From Pseudarthrobacter psychrotolerans (GTDB lineage: Bacteria > Actinomycetota > Actinomycetes > Actinomycetales > Micrococcaceae): 64,000 bases of DNA. Positions 52,666 through 61,055 of this stretch are shown one piece after another (position 1 is the stretch's first letter; each line of letters starts with the position of its first letter). Made by a program: the position numbers and the translations under genes. The stretch is from assembly GCF_009911795.1 (NCBI RefSeq), contig NZ_CP047898.1, forward strand, positions 3,844,001 through 3,908,000, in the 5' to 3' direction. The notes under the pieces are model-generated. The model worked only from the letters and a program-made list of their open reading frames with translations. It did not search any database and was not told the origin of the DNA.

Positions 52666-53778
52666 CTAGTCCCGCCTGGCGCTGTCCTGTTCCGCATCCG
52701 GTTCCGCCTGATCCGGGCCGTTCCGGTGGCGTTCACGCAGCTCGCGGCCGCGCCGGATGTCGTCCTCTTCCTGCTCCTGCATCTTCTCGCTCTTCTTGGT
52801 GTCCCGCGGCGGAAGCTGGATGGTCTCTTCGGCCTCGATTCCCGCCTGGAGCTGGCGTCCGCGCTCCATCTCGGCGTCGAACTCGGCCCCGAACAGCAGC
52901 GACATGTTCAGGATCCACAGCCAGAGCAGCATAACGATCACACCGCCGAGCGCGCCGTAGGTCTTGTTGTAGTTGCCAAAGTTGGCCACGTAGAAGCCGA
53001 ACCCCAGTGAGGCCAGCAGGAAGATGAGCAGGGCTATCCCGGAGCCAAGGCTCATCCATCTGAACTTCGGTTGCTTGACGTTGGGCGTGGCGTAGTAGAG
53101 CACAGCGATGATGACGACGATGAGCGCCACCATCACTGGCCACTTGGCGATGTTCCAGATGGTGAGGAACGCACCGCTGAGCCCGATGAAGCCGCCGACG
53201 GCCTCTGCCACAGGTCCGCTGAGTACCAGCATGCCTGCCAGGAGCGCCACTATGACTACGGCGAGGAGCGTAACAGCGAGCATGGTTCCGCGCAGCTTGA
53301 TGAAAGGACGGCCTTCATCGATCTCGTAAATCCGGTTCATGGCCCGACCGAAAGCACCAACGTACCCCGAGGCGGACCAGAGCGCGGTTGCAAGGCCTAT
53401 GACCAGAGTCAGCCCTGCCGCCGGGGCGCTGACTAGCTCCTCAACTGGGCCGCTAACGGTATTCACTGTCTCGGCAGGGGCGAAGCCCCGCACGATTTCG
53501 AGCAGGGCCGTGGTTGTTTTCTCGGGGTCCCCAAAGAGCCCGATCAGGGAAACGAGCGCGAGCATGGCAGGAAACAAGGACAGCACGGCGTAGTAAGTAA
53601 GGGCTGCCGAGAGGTCCGGACACTGGTCTTTGTTGAACTCCCTGAGGGTCTTCTTAGCTATGTACTTCCAGGACGGTTTGGTGACGTCGGTGGGGCTGTC
53701 CGGTTTCCGGGAGTCGTCGGGCGCCGGTGCTTGGCCCGCTTTGGCAGTGCTGGTTTCGGATGAGTCTTGAGCGGCCAT
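52666..53778 (-). CDS. YihY/BrkB family inner-membrane protein
   Basis: 370 residues. Six membrane helices with the family signature DLSAALTYYAVLSLFPAMLA near residue 57 and AFGRAMNRIYEIDEGRPFIK near 143, framed by charged, Gln/Glu-rich tails. Once called ribonuclease BN in error; the real role is unknown, possibly transport. It is last in a minus-strand run of stress-type membrane proteins, 93 bases after the DUF3618 gene. Confidence 0.92.
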   Translation of the reverse strand: MAAQDSSETSTAKAGQAPAPDDSRKPDSPTDVTKPSWKYIAKKTLREFNKDQCPDLSAALTYYAVLSLFPAMLALVSLIGLFGDPEKTTTALLEIVRGFAPAETVNTVSGPVEELVSAPAAGLTLVIGLATALWSASGYVGAFGRAMNRIYEIDEGRPFIKLRGTMLAVTLLAVVIVALLAGMLVLSGPVAEAVGGFIGLSGAFLTIWNIAKWPVMVALIVVIIAVLYYATPNVKQPKFRWMSLGSGIALLIFLLASLGFGFYVANFGNYNKTYGALGGVIVMLLWLWILNMSLLFGAEFDAEMERGRQLQAGIEAEETIQLPPRDTKKSEKMQEQEEDDIRRGRELRERHRNGPDQAEPDAEQDSARRD

Positions 53779-53871
53779 GGCATGTCCTCTCGGGTTGGTA
53801 ATGGGCAGGCCGGCCCTCCCGGGAAGGAGGGACCGGCCTGTCTGTCACTGTTGGCGGGAAGTTGCTGCCGT

Positions 53872-54480
53872 TCAGGTGTTCTGGACGGTGTCCTTGGCGT
53901 CGGTGGCCCGGTCCTTGACGTCGGCCGCTGCTACCTGGCCTTCAGCCTTGAGATGCTCGGCTGCGTCGGCAGCCGTTGCTTTGACGTTTTCCATCGCTTC
54001 CCGGGCCGGTTCCTTCAGGCCTTCGGCCATATCCTTGGCGGCCTCGGTCAGCTCGGTGGTCAACGGTTCGGCGGCGGACTTGAGCGCATCCGCTGCTTCG
54101 CGTTCCTTCTCGCTCGCCGGGATCAGCGAGGACAAAAGCAGGCCGGCGCCGAAGGCGATGAGGCCAGCAGCAAGCGGGTTGCCTTGGGTCTTGGCCTTCA
54201 CCTGGTGCGGGGCGTCACCAATGGCGGCGCCCGCTTCACTGAGGGCGTTGCCTGCGCTGTCGGTGCGGGCGTGGGCGCCACCGTGCACACGCCCGGTGAC
54301 GTCGTCGGCTGTTCCCATAACTTTCTCCTTCACTCCGAACACGGCGTCACGCACTTTGTCTGTCTGACGATGGACGATATTCGACGGCGTCACCTTGTCT
54401 GCCACCGCGTCCACGTTTGTGCCCAGGCGGGCCCGGGTTGCTTCAATATCTGAACGGATAACGTCCGGGTTCTCGCTCAT
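53872..54480 (-). CDS. DUF3618 membrane-anchored helical protein
   Basis: 202 residues. The DUF3618 start is clear: NPDVIRSDIEATRARLGTNV then DAVADKVTP. One helix follows near residue 130 (NPLAAGLIAFGAGLLLSSLI), then a long Ala/Lys/Glu amphipathic region of LEA-like character. Function unknown; typical in actinobacteria beside holin-X proteins. Its ATG overlaps the holin stop (ATGA). Confidence 0.9.
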   Translation of the reverse strand: MSENPDVIRSDIEATRARLGTNVDAVADKVTPSNIVHRQTDKVRDAVFGVKEKVMGTADDVTGRVHGGAHARTDSAGNALSEAGAAIGDAPHQVKAKTQGNPLAAGLIAFGAGLLLSSLIPASEKEREAADALKSAAEPLTTELTEAAKDMAEGLKEPAREAMENVKATAADAAEHLKAEGQVAAADVKDRATDAKDTVQNT

Positions 54481-54908
54481 GGTTTTACCTCACCGGGTTT
54501 TAGGGTTGGGGGAATTTCCTGGAGTGTTTCAGCGGTTTGGGGCATGCCCTTGACAGTTTTGAGCTCCCGGCGGCCCACTGACGCCAGCACCGCGGCGATG
54601 ACGCCCCAGATGACTGCGACGACGACGGCGGACCAGCCGAGTCCCATCAGCTCGCCTAACGCAATCCAGAGGGCGATCGACAGGAACAGCAGCACGAAGT
54701 GGCCGGCTACGCCGGCGCCCGCGAGCATGCCACTGCCCCTGCCTGCCTTGCTGGCGGATTCCTTCAGCTCGGCTTTGGCCAGCTCCACTTCCTGGCGCAT
54801 CAACGTGGACAGGTCGCGGGTCACCTCACCGAGCAAGTCGCCCAACGATGTGTTGTCCGCCTTCGCGTGCGCCGCCGATGGGGGAGGCGCAGGTATCTGG
54901 CTGCTCAT
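54477..54908 (-). CDS. Holin-X/YqjE family (PF07332) membrane protein
   Basis: 143 residues from the ATG at 54908; GTG 54911 is an alternative. SLGDLLGEVTRDLSTLMRQE and a following amphipathic helix precede two transmembrane helices (GHFVLLFLSIALWIALGELM, VVVAVIWGVIAAVLASVG). The name is historical; chromosomal members are not phage holins, and Escherichia coli YqjE belongs to the same Pfam family. It sits between a DUF883-like protein and DUF3618, with overlapping starts and stops on both sides. Confidence 0.9.
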   Translation of the reverse strand: MSSQIPAPPPSAAHAKADNTSLGDLLGEVTRDLSTLMRQEVELAKAELKESASKAGRGSGMLAGAGVAGHFVLLFLSIALWIALGELMGLGWSAVVVAVIWGVIAAVLASVGRRELKTVKGMPQTAETLQEIPPTLKPGEVKP

Positions 54909-55888
54909 CACAGCCTGCCAGTCTGACCGTCTGCGGAGCGGTCACGTGTCAGCGGGTCGTTGGCCATTGGATCGTCGGCGAGCTCCCGTTCGCCCAAGGG
55001 ATCGTCGGCGAGGCGGTCCCCGGAGGAGGGCTGTTCCGCGAGTTGGGGGCTGTCCAAGGGACTGGCGGGACGCGAAGGGTCACCATAGCTGCTTCCCGGC
55101 GCGCCGCGGTCGAACCCTGCCGTGGTGGTGACCGGGCCGGGCAACTGTACCGGCGGAGGCGGGACAGTGCCGCCGCCCGACGGTGTGTAGCCGCCGGGGC
55201 CCGCGGCAGGCCGACCGCCGGTGCCGTCGTACTGGCCACCGGTGCCGTATTGCCCGGTCGCGTCGTATTGGCCGCCGGCCCTGGCAGGGCCGGACTCCGG
55301 TGCGCCTGCGCTCAGGCTGCGGCTGAGCCGCCCGGCGAGGACACCGGCGCCAGCGGCCAGGAGCAGGAAAGTCCCGGGCCGCTGCCTGGCGAAGCTCTTG
55401 ACTTCGTTCAGGAGCGATCCGGGGTCGCGGCCGTCCAGCCAGGCGGCAACGGAGGAGGAACGCTCCGCGGCCTGGCGGACCAGGTCGGTGGCCACCCCGG
55501 GCTGGTCGGACGCCCGTGCCATGGCGTGCAGTTCGTCCGAGACTGACCGGAGGCCGTTGGCCACTTTCTGCTGCTGGGCGCTGGCCTGCTCGGTGAGGTC
55601 ATAACGGGCCTGCTGCAGGAGGTCCTTGGCATTCGCCTTGGCCTCTGACGCGACGTTGACCGCTTCCGACTTGGCGGTTTCAGCCACATTCTGTGCGGAG
55701 TCCGCCGCGGTCCGCGCAACATCTTCGGCTTCTTCCCGGACAGCATCCGTGCGGGATGGACCGTCCGTCTGCGGCGCTGCTGTGGGTAACGTACTGGGGA
55801 ACGTACCGGGCGCGCGTTCTCCTGTGGTTCCGCGGGTGGCCTGTGGAGCCGGGTAAGCCGAATCCTCGGGCCATTGGTTCTCTGTCAT
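54908..55888 (-). CDS. DUF883/LEA-like membrane-anchored protein with Gly/Pro-rich tail
   Basis: 326 residues. Residues 45-130 are a continuous alanine-rich amphipathic helix. Then comes SFARQRPGTFLLLAAGAGVL, a single helix ending GRLSRSL, matching the C-terminal anchor of DUF883 proteins (YqjD/ElaB). A 140-residue Gly/Tyr/Pro/Asp-rich disordered tail follows, with GGQYDATGQYGTGGQYDGTG repeats. First gene of the four-gene minus-strand unit. The DUF883 relation is my reading of the layout and needs a profile search. Confidence 0.75.
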   Translation of the reverse strand: MTENQWPEDSAYPAPQATRGTTGERAPGTFPSTLPTAAPQTDGPSRTDAVREEAEDVARTAADSAQNVAETAKSEAVNVASEAKANAKDLLQQARYDLTEQASAQQQKVANGLRSVSDELHAMARASDQPGVATDLVRQAAERSSSVAAWLDGRDPGSLLNEVKSFARQRPGTFLLLAAGAGVLAGRLSRSLSAGAPESGPARAGGQYDATGQYGTGGQYDGTGGRPAAGPGGYTPSGGGTVPPPPVQLPGPVTTTAGFDRGAPGSSYGDPSRPASPLDSPQLAEQPSSGDRLADDPLGERELADDPMANDPLTRDRSADGQTGRL

Positions 55889-55954
55889 CTTCGCTCTCTC
55901 TTTCCAAAGAAGGCCTGTTGTTGATCAAGAACCAGCGATACTGGCCGTAAAATA

Positions 55955-55968
55955 GTAAGCATGATTAG
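55955..55968. promoter_or_regulatory. GTAAGCATGATTAG dyad between divergent membrane-protein genes
   Basis: An imperfect dyad resembling the CTAAGTATGCTTAG site in front of dps, in the 189-base region between the genes starting at 55888 (minus) and 56078 (plus). Confidence 0.35.
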
Positions 55969-56077
55969 CAACGGAAGGTAAGTACCCTTCCTACCTGAAT
56001 TTCAAGGGGGTTCGTATCGCCTGCCGCCCCGGCATCGCAGGGACCCCGTCACAACAAAGTGGAAAGGGTGGGTAGTC

Positions 56078-56662
56078 GTGGATACAACATCGTGGGTTTG
56101 GGTGATTGTTGCCATCGTCGTGCTGGTCCTGATCGTGGTGTGGCTGGTGACCGGGCGTCGCCGTCAGGCCATGCAGCTGAAGCGGGACGAATCGCACCGC
56201 GAAAAGGCCGCCGAAATACGCCGGAAAGCCGAGGACATCGAGCTCGATGCGCGTGAGAACGAAGCCCGGGCCACTCGCGCCCGTGCCGACGCAGAGAAGG
56301 CGCAGGTGGACGCTGCGAGGCTGAAGCAGGAGGCTGAGCAGAAGACCGACACTGCCAGGTCGCTCCGGGAAGACGTGGCCGAGCGCACCCAGAAGGCTGA
56401 TGCCTTGGACCCCGACATGAATCGGGACGGGGGCGCGCGTACCGACGCCATGCGGGCCGACGCCGACGTGCATCCGGACGACGCCACCCGCACCGACGCC
56501 ACCCGGGCCGATGCCACGCGGGCGGAGGCGCTTCGGCCGGACCCCGACGTGAATCCGGAAGGCGACGAGCGAACGGACGCCACCCGAGCCGACGCCACCC
56601 GGGCGGAGGCACTTCGGCGGAACCAGGAAAGGACAGATCGGGACAGGCCGCTGGCAACCTAG
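56078..56662 (+). CDS. Membrane-anchored coiled-coil protein with TRADA repeats
   Basis: 194 residues from the GTG at 56078. One N-terminal helix (VWVIVAIVVLVLIVVWLV) is followed by a highly charged coiled coil to about residue 105. Then come imperfect repeats of the type RTDATRADATRAEALR, present twice with a spacer (PDPDVNPEGDE). No family recognised. It is divergent from the DUF883-like/holin-X/DUF3618 unit and of similar build, so probably part of the same envelope-stress set. Confidence 0.75.
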   Translation: MDTTSWVWVIVAIVVLVLIVVWLVTGRRRQAMQLKRDESHREKAAEIRRKAEDIELDARENEARATRARADAEKAQVDAARLKQEAEQKTDTARSLREDVAERTQKADALDPDMNRDGGARTDAMRADADVHPDDATRTDATRADATRAEALRPDPDVNPEGDERTDATRADATRAEALRRNQERTDRDRPLAT

Positions 56663-56729
56663 CCAAATTCGGCGCCCGGACCCGGTCTGGACTGAGACCG
56701 CGCCGGACCGCTGATGCAGGGCGGTCAAT

Positions 56730-56765
56730 TATGGTTGATCCATGACTGAAGCGGCACACGGGTAA
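56730..56765 (+). promoter_or_regulatory. -10 TATGGT and seven-codon leader frame coupled to next gene
   Basis: TATGGT (56730-56735), six bases, then ATG at 56742 opening a frame MTEAAHG that ends in TAATG, overlapping the start at 56765. It fits a leaderless leader peptide that delivers ribosomes to the gene. Confidence 0.4.
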
Positions 56766-57715
56766 TGGCAAAGCGCGGCAAGTCAGGCGGGCGGAACAGC
56801 CAGCGTTCGACGGCGGGTGTCATCGAGGTGCCCAAGGGAACCCGTCCTGAAGGCCCGGTTGAAGGCGTCTACTACGTTGATACCGGCGACTGCGAGCTCA
56901 TCGCGGACCAGGATAACTCCAACGGCTGGCTCCTGAAGATCAACGGTGTCATGAGTTCCCACATCGACCTCGCCGATCCGTTGTTCCTCGATTTTGAGTA
57001 CATGCGCTGGATGGCGGCGCTGATTGAGTCACGCTGGCCACCGAAGTCCGGAAAGGGCGGGGCCAAGGCGGTCGCGCCCACCGCGGGCGGAGCCGAGAAG
57101 CTGCGCGGACTGCATCTGGGCGGCGGGGCCTGTTCCCTGGCCCGGTACTTCCACGCCGCCTATCCGGACGCCCGGCAGGTGGTGGTGGAACTCGACGGCA
57201 AACTGGCCGAGTACGTCCGCGGCTGGTTTGACCTGCCCAAGGCGCCGCTGCTGCGGTTGCGCGTGGGGGAGGCCCGCGAGGTCACCGAGACGCTCACTCC
57301 GGACAGCCGCGACTTCATCATCCGCGACGTGTTTGCCGGTTCGCTCACGCCGCGGTCGCTCACCACTGCCGAGTTCAATGACCACATCAAGCGCGTCCTG
57401 GCGCCGGGCGGTATCTATGTGGTGAACTCGGGCGACGCCCCGAGCCTGTTGAATGCGCGGGAAGAGGCCGCCACCATCGCGGCCGCGTTCGCACACACCG
57501 TCATCATCGCCGACCCCGCCATGCTGAAGGGCCGTCGCTACGGCAACATGGTGATGGCCGGCAGCGACAGCCCGCTGGACGGCGACCCGCAGCTGGCCCG
57601 CCGGCTCCTGGGCGGTGCCGTCCCGGCCCACATCTGGAACGACGCGCAGGTGCGCGCCTTCGCCGCGAACTCCCCGGTGCGCCACGACCCGCCCGCACCA
57701 TCGATTGCTCCGTAG
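56765..57715 (+). CDS. Spermidine synthase-like methyltransferase-fold protein
   Basis: 316 residues with the polyamine-synthase core: EGVYYVDTGDCELIADQDNS, FLDFEYMRWMAALIES, LHLGGGACSLARYFHAAYPD (cofactor loop), VVVELDGKLAEYVRGWF and FIIRDVFAGS. Actinobacterial members are often of unknown specificity, and the GGDG-type putrescine site is not clear here, so true spermidine synthesis is doubtful. Its stop region forms a hairpin with the end of the convergent LysR gene. Confidence 0.85.
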   Translation: MAKRGKSGGRNSQRSTAGVIEVPKGTRPEGPVEGVYYVDTGDCELIADQDNSNGWLLKINGVMSSHIDLADPLFLDFEYMRWMAALIESRWPPKSGKGGAKAVAPTAGGAEKLRGLHLGGGACSLARYFHAAYPDARQVVVELDGKLAEYVRGWFDLPKAPLLRLRVGEAREVTETLTPDSRDFIIRDVFAGSLTPRSLTTAEFNDHIKRVLAPGGIYVVNSGDAPSLLNAREEAATIAAAFAHTVIIADPAMLKGRRYGNMVMAGSDSPLDGDPQLARRLLGGAVPAHIWNDAQVRAFAANSPVRHDPPAPSIAP

Positions 57716-57760
57716 CGGCCCTTTTGGGCCCCGAAAACGGCGGTTACGGAGCAGTCGATG
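57699..57760. terminator. Bidirectional hairpin made from the ends of two convergent genes
   Basis: CATCGATTGCTCCGTA (57699-57714) pairs with TACGGAGCAGTCGATG (57745-57760) with one mismatch, and GGCCC-TTTT-GGGCC lies inside. Both arms are coding: the two proteins end in SIAP and STAP. Confidence 0.65.
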
Positions 57761-58661
57761 AAGCTCTTCCGCGGCCCAGCAGGGCATCCCGGTGCGCCGC
57801 CGTCTGATCGCGCAATGCCTGAACAACGGCGGCCACGGCAGGGCGGCGCATGGAATCAGGCCGCAGCACCATCCAGTAGGGGAGCAGTTCGGCGAAGTCG
57901 TCGGGGAGCAGCCGGACCAGGTCGTTGTGCAGATTGCCCATAAAGCACGGCAGGAATCCGATGCCCGCGCCGGCGCGGGTGGCCTCCACATGGACAAAAA
58001 CATTGGTGGACATAAGCCCTTCGCGCATGGCCGGCACCAGCCGCCGGGGCGCGTCCAGATCGTCCACCTGCAGCATCGAATCCACAAAGTACACCAGCGG
58101 GTGCTCCGTCAGCTCGGCAACGCTCGCCGGCGTCCCGTTCTCGGCGAGGTAGGCACGCGAGGCATACATCCCCAGCATGTATTCGCCCAGTTGTACGGCT
58201 TCGGCCCGGTGGACCTGTGGTTCGCCCACCACCACTTCGATGTCCAGGCCGGAGCGCTGCTGTAGTGCCCGCCGGGTCATGGTCACCACTTCCACGCTCA
58301 GTCCCGGGTGTTTCCGGCGCAGCCGCGCCACCGCCGGTGCAGCGATGTAGGCGCTGAAGCCGTCGGTCGCCGTCATGCGTACGACGCCGGTAATCGGATC
58401 CGGTGCCTGGCCCGCCGGTCCCAGCGCACTCACCGCCGCCTCCACCTGTTCGGCGACCCGGACGGCCTCCGTGCCCAGTTCCGTCAGTTCCCAACCGCCG
58501 GCGGCCCGGGCCAGGACGCGGCCGCCGAGCGCCTTCTCCAAGGCGGCTATCCGGCGTGAAACAGTGGTGTGGTTCAGCCCCAACACTTGCGCCGCCGTCG
58601 TAAATTTTGCGGAGCGGGATACCGCAAGCAGGACCAGGAGGTCATCGGGATTCGCCTTCAT
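57744..58661 (-). CDS. LysR family regulator
   Basis: 305 residues from the ATG at 58661 (MKANPDDLLVLLAVS), the usual position before the winged helix; ATG 58700 would lie over the operator region. The helix-turn-helix is SAKFTTAAQVLGLNHTTVSR, RRIAALEKALGG. The effector domain follows from residue 90. It is divergent from the MHS permease and 3-hydroxybutyrate dehydrogenase genes, which it probably controls. The effector is unknown, perhaps 3-hydroxybutyrate or acetoacetate. Confidence 0.92.
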   Translation of the reverse strand: MKANPDDLLVLLAVSRSAKFTTAAQVLGLNHTTVSRRIAALEKALGGRVLARAAGGWELTELGTEAVRVAEQVEAAVSALGPAGQAPDPITGVVRMTATDGFSAYIAAPAVARLRRKHPGLSVEVVTMTRRALQQRSGLDIEVVVGEPQVHRAEAVQLGEYMLGMYASRAYLAENGTPASVAELTEHPLVYFVDSMLQVDDLDAPRRLVPAMREGLMSTNVFVHVEATRAGAGIGFLPCFMGNLHNDLVRLLPDDFAELLPYWMVLRPDSMRRPAVAAVVQALRDQTAAHRDALLGRGRASSTAP

Positions 58662-58664
58662 ATC

Positions 58665-58720
58665 TGCAATTGTGCACACAGTTGGTGCTGGATTGGTCAT
58701 TGAAGGTGCATGTTTGTGCA
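58665..58720. promoter_or_regulatory. Paired TGCA dyads, candidate LysR operator
   Basis: TGCA-ATTG-TGCA (58665-58676) and TGCA-TGTTTG-TGCA (58707-58720) lie 42 bases apart in the divergent region, the two-site pattern of LysR-type regulators. Confidence 0.5.
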
Positions 58721-58790
58721 GTAATACTCAAAGGAGCCATTGGTGCTGTGGATCACAGCACGTGTCAAAGTGGACACTAAGGAGAAACTC

Positions 58791-60173
58791 ATGAGCGTAG
58801 AGCAGCGCTCGGCAGACAATGCCGCCGGATCCGCACCCAAGGGATCCGGACTGAAGAAGATTGTGGCCGCCTCGATGGTGGGCACGGTAGTGGAATGGTA
58901 CGAATTCTTCCTCTACGCCACCGCCGCCACCCTGGTCTTCGGGAAGTACTTCTTCCCCGCCACCGGCAACGAGCTGGACGGCATCATCCAGGCGTTCCTC
59001 ACCTACGCGGTGGGCTTTGTGGCGCGACCCCTCGGCGGCATCGTCTTCGGCCAGATCGGCGACAAGCTGGGCCGCAAGCCCACGCTGCAGCTGACCATCG
59101 TGATCGTGGGTGTGGCCACCTTCCTGATGGGCTGCCTCCCCGGCTTTGCCGACGTCGGCTACCTCGCCCCGGCGTTGCTGGTGGCGCTCCGCTTTATCCA
59201 GGGCTTCGCGCTCGGCGGTGAATGGGGCGGCGCGGTGCTGCTGGTGGCCGAACACAGCCCTAACAAATCCCGCGGATTCTGGTCCAGCTGGCCGCAGGCC
59301 GCCGTGCCGGTGGGCAACCTCCTGGCAACACTGGTGCTGTTCATCATGTCCACCACACTCAGCCCCGAAGCATTCCTCGGCTGGGGCTGGCGCGTGGCCT
59401 TCTGGCTCTCCGCCGTGATCGTCTTCGTGGGCTACTACATCCGCACCCACGTCACCGAGGCACCCATCTTCCTGGAGGCCAAGGCCTTGCTGGAGAAGGA
59501 GCAGGCCGTCAGCTACGGCGTCTTCGAGGTGGTGCGCAAGTACCCCAAGGGCATCCTGCAGGCCATGGGACTGCGCTTCGCGGAGAACATCATGTACTAC
59601 CTGGTGGTCAGTTTCGCCATTGTCTACCTCAAGAGCGTGCACAAGTACGACACGTCCTCGCTCCTGCTGGCGCTCCTGATCGCCCACGTCATCCACTTCC
59701 TGGTCATCCCGCAGGTGGGCCGGCTCGTGGACAGCTGGGGCCGCAAACCCGTGTACCTCGTAGGCGCAATCACCGGTGCAGCCTGGCCGTTCTTCGCCTT
59801 CCCCATGTTCGACACCCGCAATCCTGTGATGATTGTCCTGGCGGTGACCATCGGATTGTGCCTGCACGCCTTTATGTATGCGGGCCAGCCTGCCATCATG
59901 GCCGAGCTCTTTCCCACCCGGATGCGGTACTCGGGTGTATCGCTGGGCTCGCAGGTCACCTCGATCTTCGCCGGTTCGCTGGCGCCGCTGCTGGCCACGC
60001 AGTGGCTCAAGGACACCGGTTCCTGGCTGCCCACCGCCATCTACCTCGTGGTTGCCTGCGCCATCACCACTGTGACCGTGCTGAGCCTGAAGGAAACCAA
60101 GGGCATTGCGCTGGAGGAAGTGGACAAGGCCGACGCCGCCCGCGAGGGACTGGTCCCGGCGGGCTCACGCTGA
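58791..60173 (+). CDS. MFS transporter, MHS family, probable 3-hydroxybutyrate/organic-acid importer
   Basis: 460 residues, 12 helices. MHS motifs: GTVVEWYEFFLYATAATLVF in helix 1, VARPLGGIVFGQIGDKLGRK in loop 2-3, FIQGFALGGEWGGAVLLVAE in helix 4. The start is ATG 58791 (AAGGAGA upstream), not the upstream in-frame ATG. Since a 3-hydroxybutyrate dehydrogenase follows in the same unit, import of 3-hydroxybutyrate or a similar acid is a reasonable guess. Confidence 0.9.
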   Translation: MSVEQRSADNAAGSAPKGSGLKKIVAASMVGTVVEWYEFFLYATAATLVFGKYFFPATGNELDGIIQAFLTYAVGFVARPLGGIVFGQIGDKLGRKPTLQLTIVIVGVATFLMGCLPGFADVGYLAPALLVALRFIQGFALGGEWGGAVLLVAEHSPNKSRGFWSSWPQAAVPVGNLLATLVLFIMSTTLSPEAFLGWGWRVAFWLSAVIVFVGYYIRTHVTEAPIFLEAKALLEKEQAVSYGVFEVVRKYPKGILQAMGLRFAENIMYYLVVSFAIVYLKSVHKYDTSSLLLALLIAHVIHFLVIPQVGRLVDSWGRKPVYLVGAITGAAWPFFAFPMFDTRNPVMIVLAVTIGLCLHAFMYAGQPAIMAELFPTRMRYSGVSLGSQVTSIFAGSLAPLLATQWLKDTGSWLPTAIYLVVACAITTVTVLSLKETKGIALEEVDKADAAREGLVPAGSR

Positions 60174-60230
60174 GCTGCTTGAGCTGTTCACCGCAGGGAT
60201 ATTGAGCACACGATGGGAAGCGGATCTGCA

Positions 60231-60980
60231 ATGGAAAACACACTGAACGGGCGCAAGGCCCTGGTGACCGGCGGCGCCAGCGGGATCGGCGCTGCCTGTG
60301 TCCGGGAGCTCGCCGCCCGCGGGGCAAAGGTGGTGGTCGCCGACGTCGACTCCGCCGGCGCTGCCGCCCTCGCCGACGAAGTGGGCGGCACTGCCTGGGC
60401 TGTTGACCTGCTGGACGTGGACGCGCTCGCCGCCCTGAGCCTGGACTGCGACATCCTGGTGAACAACGCCGGGATCCAGCGCATCAGCCCTATCGAAGCG
60501 TTCGATCCGGCGGATTTCCGCCGGATCATCGCGCTTATGCTCGAGGCCCCGTTCCTGCTGATCCGGGCCGCGTTGCCGCACATGTATGCCAACGGCTTTG
60601 GCCGCATCATCAACGTGTCATCCGTGCACGGAATCCGTGCCTCCCCGTTCAAGAGCGCGTACGTTTCCGCCAAGCACGGACTGGAAGGGCTGAGCAAGGT
60701 GACTGCGCTTGAGGGCGGGGAGCACGGGGTCACCTCCAACTGCGTCAACCCGGGCTATGTCCGGACCCCGCTCGTCGAAAAGCAGATCGCAGACCAGGCC
60801 AAGGTGCACGGCATTCCCGAGTCAGAGGTCCTGGCCAAGGTGATGCTCACCGAGTCCGCCGTGAAACGCCTGGTGGAACCGGAGGAAGTTGCCTCCCTGG
60901 TGGCCTGGCTGGCGTCCGATCATGCCGGCATGGTCACCGGGTCCAGCTACATGATGGACGGCGGCTGGTCGGCGCGGTAA
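60231..60980 (+). CDS. 3-hydroxybutyrate dehydrogenase (SDR)
   Basis: 249 residues, classical SDR. TGGASGIGAA binds NAD, NNAGIQRISPIEAF is characteristic of 3-hydroxybutyrate dehydrogenases, and the Ser-Tyr-Lys triad is in NVSSVHGIRASPFKSAYVSA with the following Lys. CVNPGYVRTPLVEKQI is also typical. It oxidises 3-hydroxybutyrate to acetoacetate. ATG 60231 (GGAAG nine bases upstream) is preferred to ATG 60213. It follows the permease gene by 57 bases. Confidence 0.92.
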   Translation: MENTLNGRKALVTGGASGIGAACVRELAARGAKVVVADVDSAGAAALADEVGGTAWAVDLLDVDALAALSLDCDILVNNAGIQRISPIEAFDPADFRRIIALMLEAPFLLIRAALPHMYANGFGRIINVSSVHGIRASPFKSAYVSAKHGLEGLSKVTALEGGEHGVTSNCVNPGYVRTPLVEKQIADQAKVHGIPESEVLAKVMLTESAVKRLVEPEEVASLVAWLASDHAGMVTGSSYMMDGGWSAR

Positions 60981-61055
60981 GCCGGGCCCCGCGGGCCGCG
61001 CGCGCAGTCCGGACTGCTTGCTTCGGTCCGTTGCAACACCCGCCACCTGAGGCAG

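Noticed and set aside
52666..53778. Ribonuclease BN annotation for the YihY protein
   Set aside because: The six-helix YihY/BrkB family was named RNase BN by mistake, and no nuclease motif is present.
54477..54908. Holin-family protein as evidence of a prophage
   Set aside because: No endolysin, integrase or structural genes are nearby. PF07332 proteins are ordinary chromosomal membrane proteins in actinobacteria.
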